Assembly: GCA_949318235.1 (NCBI GenBank)
Contig: OX439129.1
Location: forward strand, 25,658,595-25,722,594
Origin: Ecdyonurus torrentis
Lineage: Eukaryota > Arthropoda > Insecta > Ephemeroptera > Heptageniidae
Reading direction: 5' to 3'
Length of the DNA: 64,000 nt
Shown: in pieces, positions 51,608 to 63,580 of the stretch
Layout of the letters: each line of letters starts with the position of its first letter
Numbering within the stretch: the stretch's first letter is position 1
Program-made: the position numbers and the translations under genes
The notes under the pieces: model-generated
Told to the model about the DNA's origin: nothing
Seen by the model: the letters and a program-made list of their open reading frames with translations, nothing else
Databases searched by the model: none

Positions 51608-52311
51608 CAGTGATGTAACTGGCTGAAATAATTAATAGTAAATAAAAAATGATAATATACACAGTACTATAATTAACAACAAATTGCAATACCACCACAA
51701 CAGGTAATATATTTATTGTAATTAAATCTTTGGTATTATTTGTCAAATTATTTTACTGTTCTTTAATAAATTTAATTTTTGTTAGATTTGGGTGTACTAT
51801 CTTCTATTTCAATAAGTTATCTATGAAAGTAAATTATATCAATATGGTCATTATGAAGCAAAGTATTTTTTTTTTATATATATATAATTTTTATTGTGTT
51901 TTATTCTTATAAAAAAAATGTTACAAAACAATCATTGTAACTTATTTATGAGACATCAATGTATGATGATGATTCAATGATCTTATACTGTAGTCAAACA
52001 CAGCTTACAAAATAACTATGATTATTTATAAATGTATCAATGAAATTATGTACAACAAAATGACTGACATGTAGAGTAAATAAAGATACTGTAATAATGA
52101 ATTTTTGTTGCTGTTTTTATTTTTAAGTTTGTTTCAGAAATCCGTACTCTAACACAAAATATTTACAACATACAAAGGTCATATACGACAGAAAAAGATC
52201 AAAATATAAATATGTACAATTTTTTTCTTCTAGAAATACTCAGCTTCCAAAATAGCATGCACTTTTCAGTAGTATAATAATAAGTTTGTAAATTTTAAGT
52301 TTTTTTTTTCT

Positions 52312-52313
<2 letters not shown>

Positions 52314-52400
<87 letters not shown>
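52314..52400. repeat. (TA)n microsatellite
   Basis: About 43 TA repeats ending exactly at the start of the 52401 transposon-like element, so the element probably inserted into the array. Confidence 0.95.
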
Positions 52401-52404
<4 letters not shown>

Positions 52405-53388
52405 GGAACTGGGGCAATACGGAACACTTTTCACATTTTATTTTTTCTATTTTTTAATTTTTGATAAATGATGAAATATAAAATGTGCTAATTTAGTTCA
52501 TCTATTCCTACACAAACCCTAGAAGTTTGAATACTTTACTCCAAGTATCAGTATTTAAATTTTTACAAATACAAAAAGACCTTTTTACTCGCTTTGCGCA
52601 AAAACCCGGGGCAGTATGGAACATTTTGGGGGCAATATGGGTCAGCCCAAAAAAAAGCACAATGTGCATATTTAGGATGTCTGTTTTATTTTATTTGAAA
52701 GGAGACACTTATTATCTCCTAATATATCACAATTTTAAGCCTGAAATATGCAAACTGTCCCTGGAAAAAAAATTACAAAATTTCGCCTTCAACTGAAAAA
52801 TCTGAGACTTATCCGATGTGATATTTAACTGTTGATTTGAGTGCTAACTTGGCAGCTATGAAATCATTAATACATTGATTGATTTGGTAATTATACTAAG
52901 CTGAATCAGTCTTCAAATAAGTGAGTTTTGACTTACTGCTACTAAAATTGAACCAAAGTGATCCCAATTAGCACAATGAAGGTGTTCCATATTGCCCCAT
53001 TAAAGTGTCCCGTATTGCCCCATGGTAGGCTGTACTTGTTAAACATGGATATCAAGAATTGTAGATAAACTAATGAAACAAATTTTATGTAGTAATATAA
53101 GTGATATATGAAGTCATGTTCCTGCAAAAAAATTTTGATTGGGGAATGAATATTTTTTATTTTATTAGTAAAATTGTGAAAATATTAAAACTTGCTTTTT
53201 TGGCTCCAAATTTTCTTTCTTGGTTTTTACCAAAATGATTAAAGACCCATGTTTACAATTTGCACAGTTCAACACAAGCTGCTTATGTCATCAACTGGTA
53301 AAAACTTGAACTTCCTACTACCATTTAAAGTAATTTAAATTTAAAAAAGTAGATTTTTTAAGTGTTCCGTATTGCTTCAGTTCCCCCT
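52401..53388. mobile_element. 0.99-kb DNA transposon-like element, GGGGCAATACGGAACAC family
   Basis: Inverted ends AGGGGGAACTGGGGCAATAC and its complement at 53369-53388 (GTATTGCTTCAGTTCCCCCT). Subterminal variants recur inside: GGGGCAGTATGGAACATT near 52610, TTCCATATTGCCCC near 52986 and TCCCGTATTGCCCCAT near 53010. Flanked by TA repeats. No transposase frame. It lies 3' of the hypothetical gene and 350 bases beyond the YEATS4 stop. Confidence 0.75.
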
Positions 53389-53738
53389 ATATATATGAGC
53401 CATAAAATATGATCAATTAAATGAAGGAATAAAGCTGCTGATACAAATTACTAAAAATTATGATGATGTATATAACTTAAACTCAATATGAACTGTGTCA
53501 GAAATATGCTCTGTGAAAACTATATTTGAGGTGAGCACTAGTATTATTTAATATTTAGCCTTTCATATAATATTAGATATAAAAATTAAATTTATTACAT
53601 ACGATGCAATATTTGTAAAGTAATTCCAATCAAGGTAGCAAACAGATTTTTTCAATTTTTTTTTCTTTCTTTTAATAAAGAACACACAAAAAATTATGTT
53701 ATTCATTGTATAGAACGTAATGCGAGAATACTTAAAAA

Positions 53739-55074
53739 CTAGGCAAGAGATAATGTAGTACTTGAAGGATTTATTTTAGAAATTTCCCCTTTGAATTTTG
53801 CAATAGTTTCTTTTGATAATTTGAGCCGTTCCTTAAGATCATTTATCTCATGCCTGATTTTATTTTTTGCATTAAGAATGTTTTGTAATGTCTTCTCTTT
53901 CTTCTCTTCAACTGTAATAACAAAAGAAGAAAATGTTACAGCCTTAGAATCCCGTCTCCCCTCCCACCTCTATATTATTATTATTATTGCTAACAAAACG
54001 CAAATCTTATTTTAATTTCAGTTCAGTAACTTGGTGCTTTTATAATTCATATTTATTAATTGCAATGCCATTTTTCAAAATAACTATTAATTACAAAATA
54101 TAAAAATCATTTCAAATTTAATAATCATCAAAAGAAAGAATACAATAAAAAATTCTATTCTTTCCTTTCATAATATATTATTGACAAAAAGGTAAAAGAA
54201 TAACACAGATTTATGTTTTTTTTTTTTTTTTTTTTTAAACTTTTGTTATTATTAACCAATTATTGCAAAGTCAATTGATTCTTTAAGTATCTTTCAAAAT
54301 ATACATATAAAATAAAAAGAAGAAGAAGCACAACATGTATCTAGCATATTTAGCAATAATTTATAACCCAAGTGCACTTAAAATGTCAGATTTTTTTTTA
54401 AATGCTAACTTGTTCCACGACAATGAAAATCATAAATATAAAATAAAAGTTAAATAATGTACTTACAATCAGTATCATGTTTCCAAGGACCTGCTGTAAG
54501 CTGACGACTTGAAGTAAGGAGTGACTGCATTAGTGCAGTTGGATCTTGGAATACAACCTCTTCATAAAATTCTGAAACCAGCGTCTTCTTACCAAGCATC
54601 ACATCTGGACCAGTTTGGAATAGTTTTAGGAAGTGATACAGGGTAATCTGAAAGGAAAAAGAGAAAACAAAAATATTTTTAGAGCCATTGAAGTAGTTCC
54701 ATAGTATAAATGCAAAATTATATTGATTTTTTCTGTATGTATGCTATACTATGTTATTTATACCATGTATATATTACCATAGTCTTAGTGTGTCACTATC
54801 GTAAGTAATATACTAATACTACTGTACTACTAAAAGTTGAAGGGGCATATATATATTTTTTTTCATTGATATTGCAGCATATCGTCGGGTTAGAGCACAA
54901 ACCATGTATCTGCAAAAGCAGCTAAGTCTAAAATCTTATCTTTTTGTATAATAATTTGAACCTTGTTGCTCTTGTAGATACATGGTTTGTGCTCTCACCC
55001 GACAATATGAACACTTCAAACTTGTAAAAATAATAATAACAATACATAGTACTGTATAATATATACCTAATACA

Positions 55075-55141
<67 letters not shown>

Positions 55142-58100
55142 CAGTGGCGTGCGGTGCCTATTTTTAGAATTCAAATGATTATAGCGCCGAATTTTATCAA
55201 TCAATTTTTTAGACATTTTGGAATTTCATAGTCAGAAAGTCAAAATTATGAAAACTATTTTTTAATTTTTTTTTATTTTGAAGTTAAAGGTCCCAAAGGG
55301 CCCTTTAAACAGAAATATTGAGGTAATTTTTTACTCTTCTGATCACAAAAGACACTGAAAATTAAGAAATCGAATAAGAACTAAATTTCAGGATAAAAGA
55401 GTATTAAATTAAGCCCAGAATTACAAAATTGGTCCAGTTTTGTTATGTGGGTCTAATTAGGGACACTTCAAAGTCAAAACATTTTAAAAATGAAACAAAA
55501 ATTAAAAATTCAGTTAGAAAAACAAAAACTTTAGATTTTGTATTTTTTGGAGTACCAATTTCAAAAATCACATTTTGGACTTCCAAAATCTCCTCAATAG
55601 GGCCCAAACGGGTCCCATTTTTTTCAAAAAGCAATATATTGAAATTTTAACTACAGCAATCGATTTGTAAGGGCCAAAAACATAGGAATCAATATAATAC
55701 ACACCAAAATCGGAACATCCCTAGTTTTTTTATTTTTATGATTCATTGGGACTCATGCAATATTGCATGAGTCCCAATGGGCCCCAAAAATAAAAAAACT
55801 AGGGATGTTCCGATTTTGGTGTGTATTATATTGATTCCTATGTTTTTGGCCCTTACAAATCGATTGCTGTAGTTAAAATTTCAATATATTGCTTTTTGAA
55901 AAAAATGGGACCCGTTTGGGCCCTATTGAGGAGATTTTGGAAGTCCAAAATGTGATCTTTGAAATTGGTACTCTAAAAAATACAAAATCTAAAGTTTTTG
56001 CTTTTCTATAACTGAATTGTTAATTTTTGTTTCATTTTTAAAATGTTTTGACTTTGAAGTGTCCCTAATTAGACCCACATAACAAAACTGGACCAATTTT
56101 GTAATTCTGGGCTTAATTTAAAACTCTTTTATCCTGAAATTTAGTTCTTATTCGATTTCTTAATTTTCAGTGTCTTTTGTGATCAGAAGAGTAAAAAATT
56201 ACCTCAATTTTTCTGTTTAAGGGGCCCTTTGGGACCTTTAACTTCAAAATAAAAAAAATTAAAAAATAGTTTTCATAATTTTGACTTTCTGACTATGAAA
56301 TTCCAAAAAAATGTCTAAAAAATTGATTGATAAAATTCGGCGCTATAATCATTTGAATTCTAAAAATAGGCACCGCACGCCACTGATATATATATAATTA
56401 ATCAATATATATGATATATCAATGATTTTGATTTCAACATTTTGATTGAAAATGTCATTAATAAATGACAAAAGCTCTGTTATGAAATGAACCATTTTTA
56501 CAACAACAACAACAACAAAAAAAAAAAAAAAACTGTGCCACGTGAGACTTCGACCTCTCCATAGAACTTCTACTTTGGTAAGGCCCTTGCTGGTAATTCT
56601 ATCCTTTTCTTTATTATTATTAGTCCTAACCGCAATGTTTTTTTCCTTAAATTAATAACAATAATACACAATAAATGGCCACTATGCAAAATTTAGAACT
56701 AGAGATTTACAATATTTTTCATGTTATTAATTTACTACAATTAATTAAATTTATGTTTTCCATGTTATTACTTTTTTCCCTTTGCCTGATAGTAAAGGGT
56801 TCTGAAATTTTTATCATTGGTACTTTTTTGTTAATACAGAGCTTCCATGTAACATCAAGAGAGCAGGTGAGTAGGGGTCAACTTTTAAATTTTAGAGATA
56901 TGATATGAGCCTTGTAATGATAAACAGTAAAGTATAAAACTTCAAAATCTTTATTTCATGCTTCCTCAACAATTTTTAACAACTAAATTATCAACATTTT
57001 AATTGATAACATAAAGGGGTTTTCATATATTTCCATTTTTTTGCACAACAATTTACTTACAAAGGTAATCCAATTAAATTCCAAAGCCGAATTTTGTAAT
57101 ACAGTAGAAATTTTTACGGAAAATATTGGAATATGCAAAAACATCATTAAGTGCAATCACATGTTGATATTTGTTGCAAGTCCCTTGAAACACGGAGTTA
57201 ATTAAATTATGGACTTTATTTGTAATTCTGCACAGTAAATTTTTATATTGTATTAAGGGGTAGGGGTAACAGGTATACTAAGAAGACCAGTATTATTGTT
57301 GTTGTTATAACATACTTCATACTTAATTTTTGTCCAAAATCAAGATGCTGTGCTCAGATACTTAATAGTAAATACTATAATACCTTTGTTTGGCTTACAA
57401 TAAAAATTGCATTGGATGGTGTTAAATGTGGGCGCCCTAATTTCATTTTAATAACCAAAAAAATAGAAGATGAGCAAAAAAAAAAAAATAATAACAAAGA
57501 GCTAGCAGAAGACTCTGTGTTCCTGGCTTAATTTAACATCCTTTCTTATGGTGCATTTTCATATTGTAATGGTGCATTCACATATTCTTAAATTTGTAAC
57601 AACTTTGCACAGTTAACAGATGAATAGCATTGTTTAAATGGAAATAATTGTTTTGCTGTGCAAAGTTACAAACAAAAAAATTAATGAATGAGCGAACGAA
57701 CAAACATACAAATGAATGAATGAATGAATGAATGAATGAATGAATGAATGAATGAATGAATGAATGAATGAATGAATGAATGAATGAATGAATCGGGTAG
57801 CAGAAAAAAAAAGATTGACCAACAATACCTATACAAACAAAATTATAGTACTGTAGATGACTTGTGCTTCTGTCTCAATTAAACAAGCTTTATTTATTTT
57901 ATTATGGGCGAATAAAGCAAACTAAGAAACAAAACAAAAACAAACAAAATCTTTCACGTATTTATTTATTTATTATTATTAATTTACTGGCGTGAGCCTC
58001 AAAGCTTTTGTTTTAACCCTATTTGAAGTCAATTGGATGAGGAAATAGCTTGTTATTAAGTCAGCTAAAATTCAGGAAAACATTAATACCGTAGCTTTAA

Positions 58101-60839
58101 AGTTTTATTCACATGGAGCAAAAATTTGATGTTCGTCAACAGATATTGATGGTCACACAAATTTGCCTAATTCACATGAGAAAATACACATGCACGGAAA
58201 ACTGACAGATACCAACGGACCAAGCTGCGCTAAGATAAACATAATTATTGCCCCTTTCACATTCACCATTATTGACAGATACTGAAAGATGGAGCTGCAC
58301 TTTTGTAAACAAATGCAACCATTTACATGCCACCATTGCTATCTGTCGTTTTGACGGATAGAAAGCTGGGTGTTGGCAGCATTGCCTGTCAAAAATACCA
58401 TCGGTATACAACAATTTAAAAACCATGTGAAAGAGCTAATTTTTTTACATCACAAACAAGTTGCAACAATACTGTTGCAACTTTGTTTAGCTGTCGACAG
58501 ACGTCAAATTTACGTGCCATGTGAATGATACTGAAAATTTCAGTGTTAATAAAACTTTCTAACTTGAATTATGACTGCTTCATTGCGCCATAAGAAAGCA
58601 TGTTAATTTAAGACAGGAACGGAAAGTTATCTTCGAGCACTTTGCTAGTATTGTTGGGCTTCAAGTTAGTTTATTTTCTCACTAAACCTAAGTTTGTAAG
58701 TCTTCTATTGTAAACAAATATTGAAATAAAGCACTTTAATATGCCGTTTGGCTTATGATGACACTTTCACATTTGTCTGCATTATTGGAAAGTAATATTG
58801 AAGGGCTAAGGTACGTTCATTTTACTAAAAAATGAATTTCTATTGGCATATGGGAATAACATGATGTATTTAGATATAGTTTTGCGACTACTGCAATCTC
58901 CATCTGATTGCATTGAATGACTATAAGCCAATAGAAATTTATTTTTAAGTAAAATTAAAGTACATGTATGTCTATAATATGTATGAAACACAAATAGCAG
59001 CTCCAATTTGTATGTACAATACTGTACATACATTATGTATGTATATAGGGTGTGTACGCATGACGTCATTCTGAGTGCTTTTCGATGCTCTTCTTGAGCA
59101 ATGAATAACTTACTCAGCATAGGACAAACGTGGCCGAGATCCGCAAGGCGAGCGTCAGATCAGCCATATCGCTAGTGATTGTGTGATCAAATCTTTTCTA
59201 TTGTGTCGTTAATTACTTCATCTTTGTCTTTTGTTCTAAGTTTCCTTTCTTTTCAAATACCTATTCTTCCCTTTCCACTAAAAATCCTGTATCACACAAT
59301 CTCCATAATCATTAAAATCATCCTCAAAAGTAAACCCGGTACAGTGGGCAAGTACCTCCATCTTGATTCTCATATCACGAGGTCTGCTTGTCATGACATG
59401 TCAAGTGAGGCATCCATTCAAATATTTGTAACGCCTCCTTTCCTTTGTTTTAATGTTTCCTTCCCTCCTTGCTTGACTCCATCAATCATCATCATAAATC
59501 GAAACCAATATCAGAGACCTATAGTACCACACATATGACCACAACGGCGTGGACATTTTTAACAAAATCCTAAACCCTAACCTTTTATCCCAATTAAGCA
59601 ATTATAGAAAACAAAAGCAAAGCTTCAAATTGATAGTGGCGATGTGAGCTAAGTTAAGGCTCCACAGCCAAAACAATAGGCTAATTAGTTTAATTAGCCT
59701 CGTACAACCAACCAACCATAGGACAAAAGTAGTTTTTGGCTATTTTCTTTGAAAAATCAGCTATTTTTTGGTCACTATTATTTTTCTTGCATACTTGAGG
59801 TACAGTACTAATTCAACCTGTTAACAGCATCAATGCTCTCAAAAAAAAATTGCAAAGTATTTTTAAACTGGCAAAATGTGCAATTTTCCTATACCGGCCA
59901 ATGTTATTTAGTACTCACTTATGACTTATGACGTCGACTTTAACATGAATGAAACCACGCTATATGGTAATTGTACTAGTTATCGGCAGGCCGCAGTTAT
60001 CGGCAGGCCGCAGTTATCGGCAGGCTCTTTTTACGGCGAAAGTAATAAGTTTACGAGATTCTAACTAGAACAAACCTATCTTAGAATTTCGTCTAGTTTC
60101 CATACCACTACCTACAAACTATTTTATCACTAAAGGGGGCCGAGGTAAACTGCCGAAAATGGGGGGTGCCGATAACTGCGGCAGTGTCGGTTTGGCTGCT
60201 TTTCTCAACAACACTATAGGAATTTCAACCTTAAGACCCTTAAGCTGCCGATAACTAGTACATTTACCATACATACATATACATATGTATACAGTACATA
60301 TGAATTTTTAAACACATTGAACCACATGCACACAGAAAAAAAATATGTATATAATATAATTTACATAGCAATGTATGATACATTAAATATTAACTTACAG
60401 ATCTTTCATTCGGGTCGTGGAAGTAAATTTTAATCACTATTTCAAATTCTCCCCAGCCGGTCTCGGTAACTTCATAAGGTGGTTTGACCACAACACGACT
60501 TGGATTGGCATAACTTTCATGCAGCTTAAAGTGTACTTTTTTAACATATTCAGACATGTCTTCATTCTTGTAAGGTTTTACATAAACGGTCCATGAGTGA
60601 GTATGACCATCCTCCTCTCTTTTCTTACCGAAGTGCCGTGCAAAATTACCATACACAATGGGCTTGACAATAGTGACACCCTGCACAAACAGTATACAAA
60701 ACCGTTAGAAAGTTTGTAATTAATTGGAACAATAAAGTATTTATTTAGGTAAAACACTTTAATATTAACGCCTATATACTATATTTACCTTAATTCTTCC
60801 ACCAGAATCTGGACCAAATTCACTAACATTAGCCGCCAT
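53739..60839 (-). CDS. YEATS4: YEATS domain-containing protein 4 (GAS41)
   Basis: Exons 60839-60789, 60680-60399, 54647-54467 and 53911-53739 join to 228 aa, matching human YEATS4 (227). GAS41 reads acetylated (and other acylated) histone lysines and is a subunit of the SRCAP and TIP60/p400 chromatin complexes that handle H2A.Z. The YEATS domain (about 15-140) begins [16 protein letters not shown]. It includes [12 protein letters not shown], with the conserved His-Thr-His aromatic-pocket region, and [17 protein letters not shown], with the conserved Trp-Gly loop. After [21 protein letters not shown], the C-terminus (about 175-225) is a Lys/Glu-rich predicted coiled coil used in complex assembly. 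Intron 2 is 5.75 kb and full of transposon debris; introns 1 and 3 are short. All splice sites are GT-AG. The start [18 protein letters not shown] matches the family. Confidence 0.96.
54880..55007. mobile_element. 128-bp hairpin MITE, TATCGTCGGG family, copy 2
   Basis: TATCGTCGGGTTAGAGCACA at the left and its near complement at the right; same ends, length and mirrored ATGTATCT as 5449-5579, with a diverged loop. In YEATS4 intron 2. Confidence 0.8.
55078..55141. repeat. (TA)n microsatellite
   Basis: About 32 TA repeats, one imperfect; it ends at the left terminus of the 1.24-kb palindrome. Confidence 0.95.
55142..56385. mobile_element. 1.24-kb near-perfect palindromic element, CAGTGGCGTGCGG ends
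   Basis: The two halves are reverse complements from CAGTGGCGTGCGGTGCC at 55142 to GGCACCGCACGCCACTG at 56385, meeting at GCAATATTGC near 55762. Only scattered mismatches and small indels separate the arms of about 620 bases. TA-rich sequence flanks both sides. CAGTGG-type ends occur in hAT and related DNA transposons, but the flanking TA repeats hide any target duplication. Small frames on both strands are palindrome artefacts. In YEATS4 intron 2. Confidence 0.85.
56430..56655 (-). mobile_element. Solo Penelope-like terminal repeat, copy 9
   Basis: TTGATTGAAAATGTCATTAA, GAGACTTCGACCTCTCCATA, GGTAAGGCCCTTGCTGG and CCTAACCGCAATG match the right arm of the element at 8980-10579. An ACA/A-rich expansion interrupts it at 56502-56531. 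Confidence 0.8.
57710..57793. repeat. (AATG)n microsatellite
   Basis: About 20 tetranucleotide repeats (TGAA/AATG), in YEATS4 intron 2. The minus strand reads as a meaningless Ser-Phe-Ile-His repeat frame. Confidence 0.95.
58811..58963. mobile_element. 153-bp hairpin element
   Basis: GTACGTTCATTTTACT and AATGAATTTCTATTGGC are mirrored by GCCAATAGAAATTTATT and AGTAAAATTAAAGTAC. Bounded by GTAC. In YEATS4 intron 2. Confidence 0.7.
59855..59960. repeat. Dispersed repeat, copy 2 of 2
   Basis: Aligns with 15965-16095 (GGCAAAATGTGCAATTTTCC, then CCAATGTTATTTAGT and GTCGACTTTAACATGAATG). Family unknown. Confidence 0.55.
59966..60268. mobile_element. 303-bp inverted-repeat element with subterminal CAGTTATCGGCAGGCCG repeats
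   Basis: Ends GGTAATTGTACTAGTTATCG and its near complement ACTAGTACATTTACC. A 17-base unit CAGTTATCGGCAGGCCG is tandemly repeated next to the left end, and GCCGATAACTGCGGCA and GCTGCCGATAACTAG lie near the right. In YEATS4 intron 2. Confidence 0.72.
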
Positions 60840-61544
60840 ATTTGTTTACAACAACAATGGACGCAACGCGGGATTTTTGAAATGAAAACAATAACAAACA
60901 AAACACTAATGGATAGTGTTGTTCGTAAACCCTGTTTTCTTGCACCAAAAAATGCGCATTCCATTTGAATAACCATAGCCGATCGTCATTTTTGGTGCAA
61001 AGAACAGGGTTTACGAACAGCATTGATAATTACAGCTGTAGAAATTTTGAGCCCGCGTCTTTTAGCATTAGCAGCAAGCAGCAGGGTCGAGCCATAGAGT
61101 TATTATATATAGAGAGGTGAGGCAAGGCATCTTCATACAGGCAAAACACAGATGTTTGTTGCTTGGAGACGTAGTCATGGAGCTTGTTTATAGTCCATAA
61201 GAATACATGGAGTTAGACATGGTCATGTTAGTTTTTTGCTTTTTTCTCGAAAAAGTCAAATACGGACCCTACTAAATGCGTACATTTTCGAAATCGTCAC
61301 AAAATTTTAGATAAAAACCAATAATTTTCACTTTTTAAAAACGGCGGTAACTTCTACTTGAAGCGAGATAAAAACCATGAGCGCATGCGTTTTGAGCAGC
61401 TGCTTGAAAGAATGGCGGCAAACAAGGCATGTTTGTTATTGTGTGTCTTCAAGCTGGAAGAAAGTGATTAATTCACAAATGTGTAATAAATTATTGTAAA
61501 TTTATACTTTGGATATACACTCAATATTTGAGCTACCAGAAAAT
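60840..61544. promoter_or_regulatory. Probable divergent promoter region, YEATS4 and a + strand transcript
   Basis: About 700 bases between the YEATS4 ATG and a possible + strand gene start. A small inverted repeat (TGTTCGTAAACCCTGTTTTC/complement) sits at 60918-61022. GC rises around 61320-61450. No defined motif was identified. Confidence 0.35.
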
Positions 61545-61924
61545 ATGACAAATATTCGAGGTGAGTGAATAAAACGTGGCTCTAGAGCCCGTGAAACATG
61601 CAGTTTTTTTTTTTTCTTTTTTTTTTTGCATTTTGTATGTAAAATAAAGTTTTTGATCTTACGGTTTCTATGTGATTGTAAAATTTTAATTCAAATACAA
61701 CGCATAGCTTGTAATTTAGAGAAGTTTTATTGTATATTCATGTTCGATTTTGTGCCCTAAATTGACGTCTGGCTCAAAAATTGATGCATGTTTCGAACGC
61801 GATCGAAAACCATGTTTTTCGATCGCAAAATTTTGCATGAATAAATATAACAAAGTGATTCATCCCTTTTTCAGATTTAGTTGACCTTCGGCAGCAAGTG
61901 TTCTTGCCGAGTCTCCACAAATAA
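61545..61924 (+). CDS. Possible 5' exons of an unrecognised spliced gene
   Basis: ATG 61545 opens five codons and one base, then a strong donor CGAG/GTGAGT at 61561. A strong acceptor (CCCTTTTTCAG) at 61874 opens an exon that keeps the frame, giving MTNIRDLVDLRQQVFLPSLH before a stop at 61922-61924. An internal donor (CAA/GTGTTC) could extend the gene further. The support is splice-signal quality and position in a likely divergent promoter; protein similarity is not recognised. It may instead be an upstream ORF or chance. Confidence 0.3.
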
Positions 61925-62140
61925 AACAGGATCTGTCACTAATTTCTGGCCAGAGTACCATGTTACCGACTGTACCATGAATGCACCATCACTCATCATG
62001 TGCCATCATCATCAATCACTGCTACTGTGTGCTACAATAAAAGGTATATATAACAGGAACATTTTTTTTTTTTTTTGGTAGATTACATTAAAATGCAGAT
62101 ACGTATGGCAATTTGCATTAAAATTAGAAATTATATTAAA

Positions 62141-62615
62141 AATGAGGAAGACTAATGATTTTTGGGACAGTATTTGAGCACATTTTTAGAAAGAGCATAA
62201 TTAGTAGATTCTATTGACATCAATATTTACCTTTATTACTTAAATTTCAGCGATTAATTAATGATTTAAAAGTGGCAGCCACGCCCCCAAGAAGCCTGTG
62301 CCGTTAGTCATTTGTTTGAATTTGCAGCGGAGTCTGATGTTCTTCTGCAAATTTGGATACGAGATTTTAAATTTTACGCGAATTTTTAAATTCTCGTATC
62401 CAAATTTGCAGAAGAACATCAGACTCCGCTGCAAATTCAAACAAATGACTAACGGCACAGGCTTCTTGGGGGCGTGGCTGCCACTTTTAAATCATTAATT
62501 AATCGCTGAAATTTAAGTAATAAAGGTAAATATTGATGTCAATAGAATCTACTAATTATACTCTTTCTAAAAATGTGCTCAAATGCTGTCCCAAAAATCA
62601 TTAGTCTTCCTCATT
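62141..62615. mobile_element. 475-bp palindromic element
   Basis: Arms of about 230 bases run from AATGAGGAAGACTAATGATT to its exact complement at 62615, meeting near 62378. Nearly perfect along the length, including GTGGCAGCCACGCCCCCAAG. Matching frames on both strands are artefacts of the symmetry. Confidence 0.85.
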
Positions 62616-62651
62616 GTACATTATTTTTTATAATACCACACAGCTATTTAA

Positions 62652-63255
62652 TTGGTCTAAATATACAGCTTGTCATACTTCACAATAGCCTGTAGAGAAA
62701 CTGGAAACTCAAGGCAGGCTGAACGGTATACAGCTGTACTTTATTTATGTATGTACGATGCCTCCAGAATGCTATGCAATGCATTATAATGGAAACCATT
62801 TAAATGTGCATTGAATGTTTTGTGCTCTGACACTTCACGTACATACTTAACAGTTGCTTTAACCTGTACTCTGTCAAGAACACAGGGCTATATGAGTTGG
62901 CCTGCCTTGTCACGTCATGTATTTTGTGTGATTCATGTGCTTGGTTTCCAAACAATAGAGCACAACACTACAATACAAGACTACACACAAACTCTATGAT
63001 ATGCTCAAGTAATTTTACTCTTCGATTGATAATGTTACATGACTTAATTGTGTTGACCAAGTACAGGTTGAATTAAACCGGGGTGTGTATGTGAAGTGTC
63101 AGAGCACAAAACATTGCTCAATGTTTGAATGTTTACCATGATAATACATTCATATTGCCTTCGGGAGGTACATAAATAATGTTTGGTTGTACCGTTCAGC
63201 CTTCCTTGAATTTTTTAGTTTCTCTAGGCTGTATATGTTGTGTATTTAGACCGTA
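62652..63255. mobile_element. 0.6-kb inverted-repeat element containing a Penelope-like fragment
   Basis: GGTCTAAATA, AGAGAAACT, GGCTGAACGGTA and TTTTGTGCTCTGACACTTCA occur in the left arm and, as complements, in the right arm in reverse order. In the loop, ACAAGACTACACACAAAC...GATATGCTCAAGTAATTTTAC and TTCGATTGATAATG (62975-63046) match the inner end of the Penelope-like terminal repeat at 36894. Confidence 0.65.
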
Positions 63256-63357
63256 ACTGGCCTGGAGGTGCATTTTCTATTGAGTACGACAATAAGACAA
63301 TGTCTTGATGGGACTAGATTGAAAGATGTAGTAAGGTGTAGTACACAGTATATTATA

Positions 63358-63546
63358 CAGTAGGTTGTCTCCTATACTGAGAATGTCAGATCAGTGCACG
63401 CTGCAATTGCGAATGGGTGAAGACTGCAGAAATAGACGCGTAGCGTTACTTCAAATGACGGCTTTTAGTTCTGCAGTCTTCACCCAGTCGCAATTATGGC
63501 GCACATTTGATCTGACATTCTCACCAGTATAGGAGATAATCTACTG
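63358..63546. mobile_element. 189-bp hairpin element
   Basis: CAGTAG(G/A)TT(G/A)TCTCCTATAC ends, with GAGAATGTCAGATCA, TGCAATTGCGA and GGGTGAAGACTGCAGAA mirrored on the other arm. Confidence 0.78.
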
Positions 63547-63580
63547 TTTAGCTACTGTGGGTGCAGTATGAGAACGCACA

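Noticed and set aside
57634..57825. Ser-Phe-Ile-His repeat protein on the minus strand
   Set aside because: Translation of an (AATG)n microsatellite.
62258..62498. Two nearly identical proteins on opposite strands
   Set aside because: Produced by the 475-bp palindrome; not genes.
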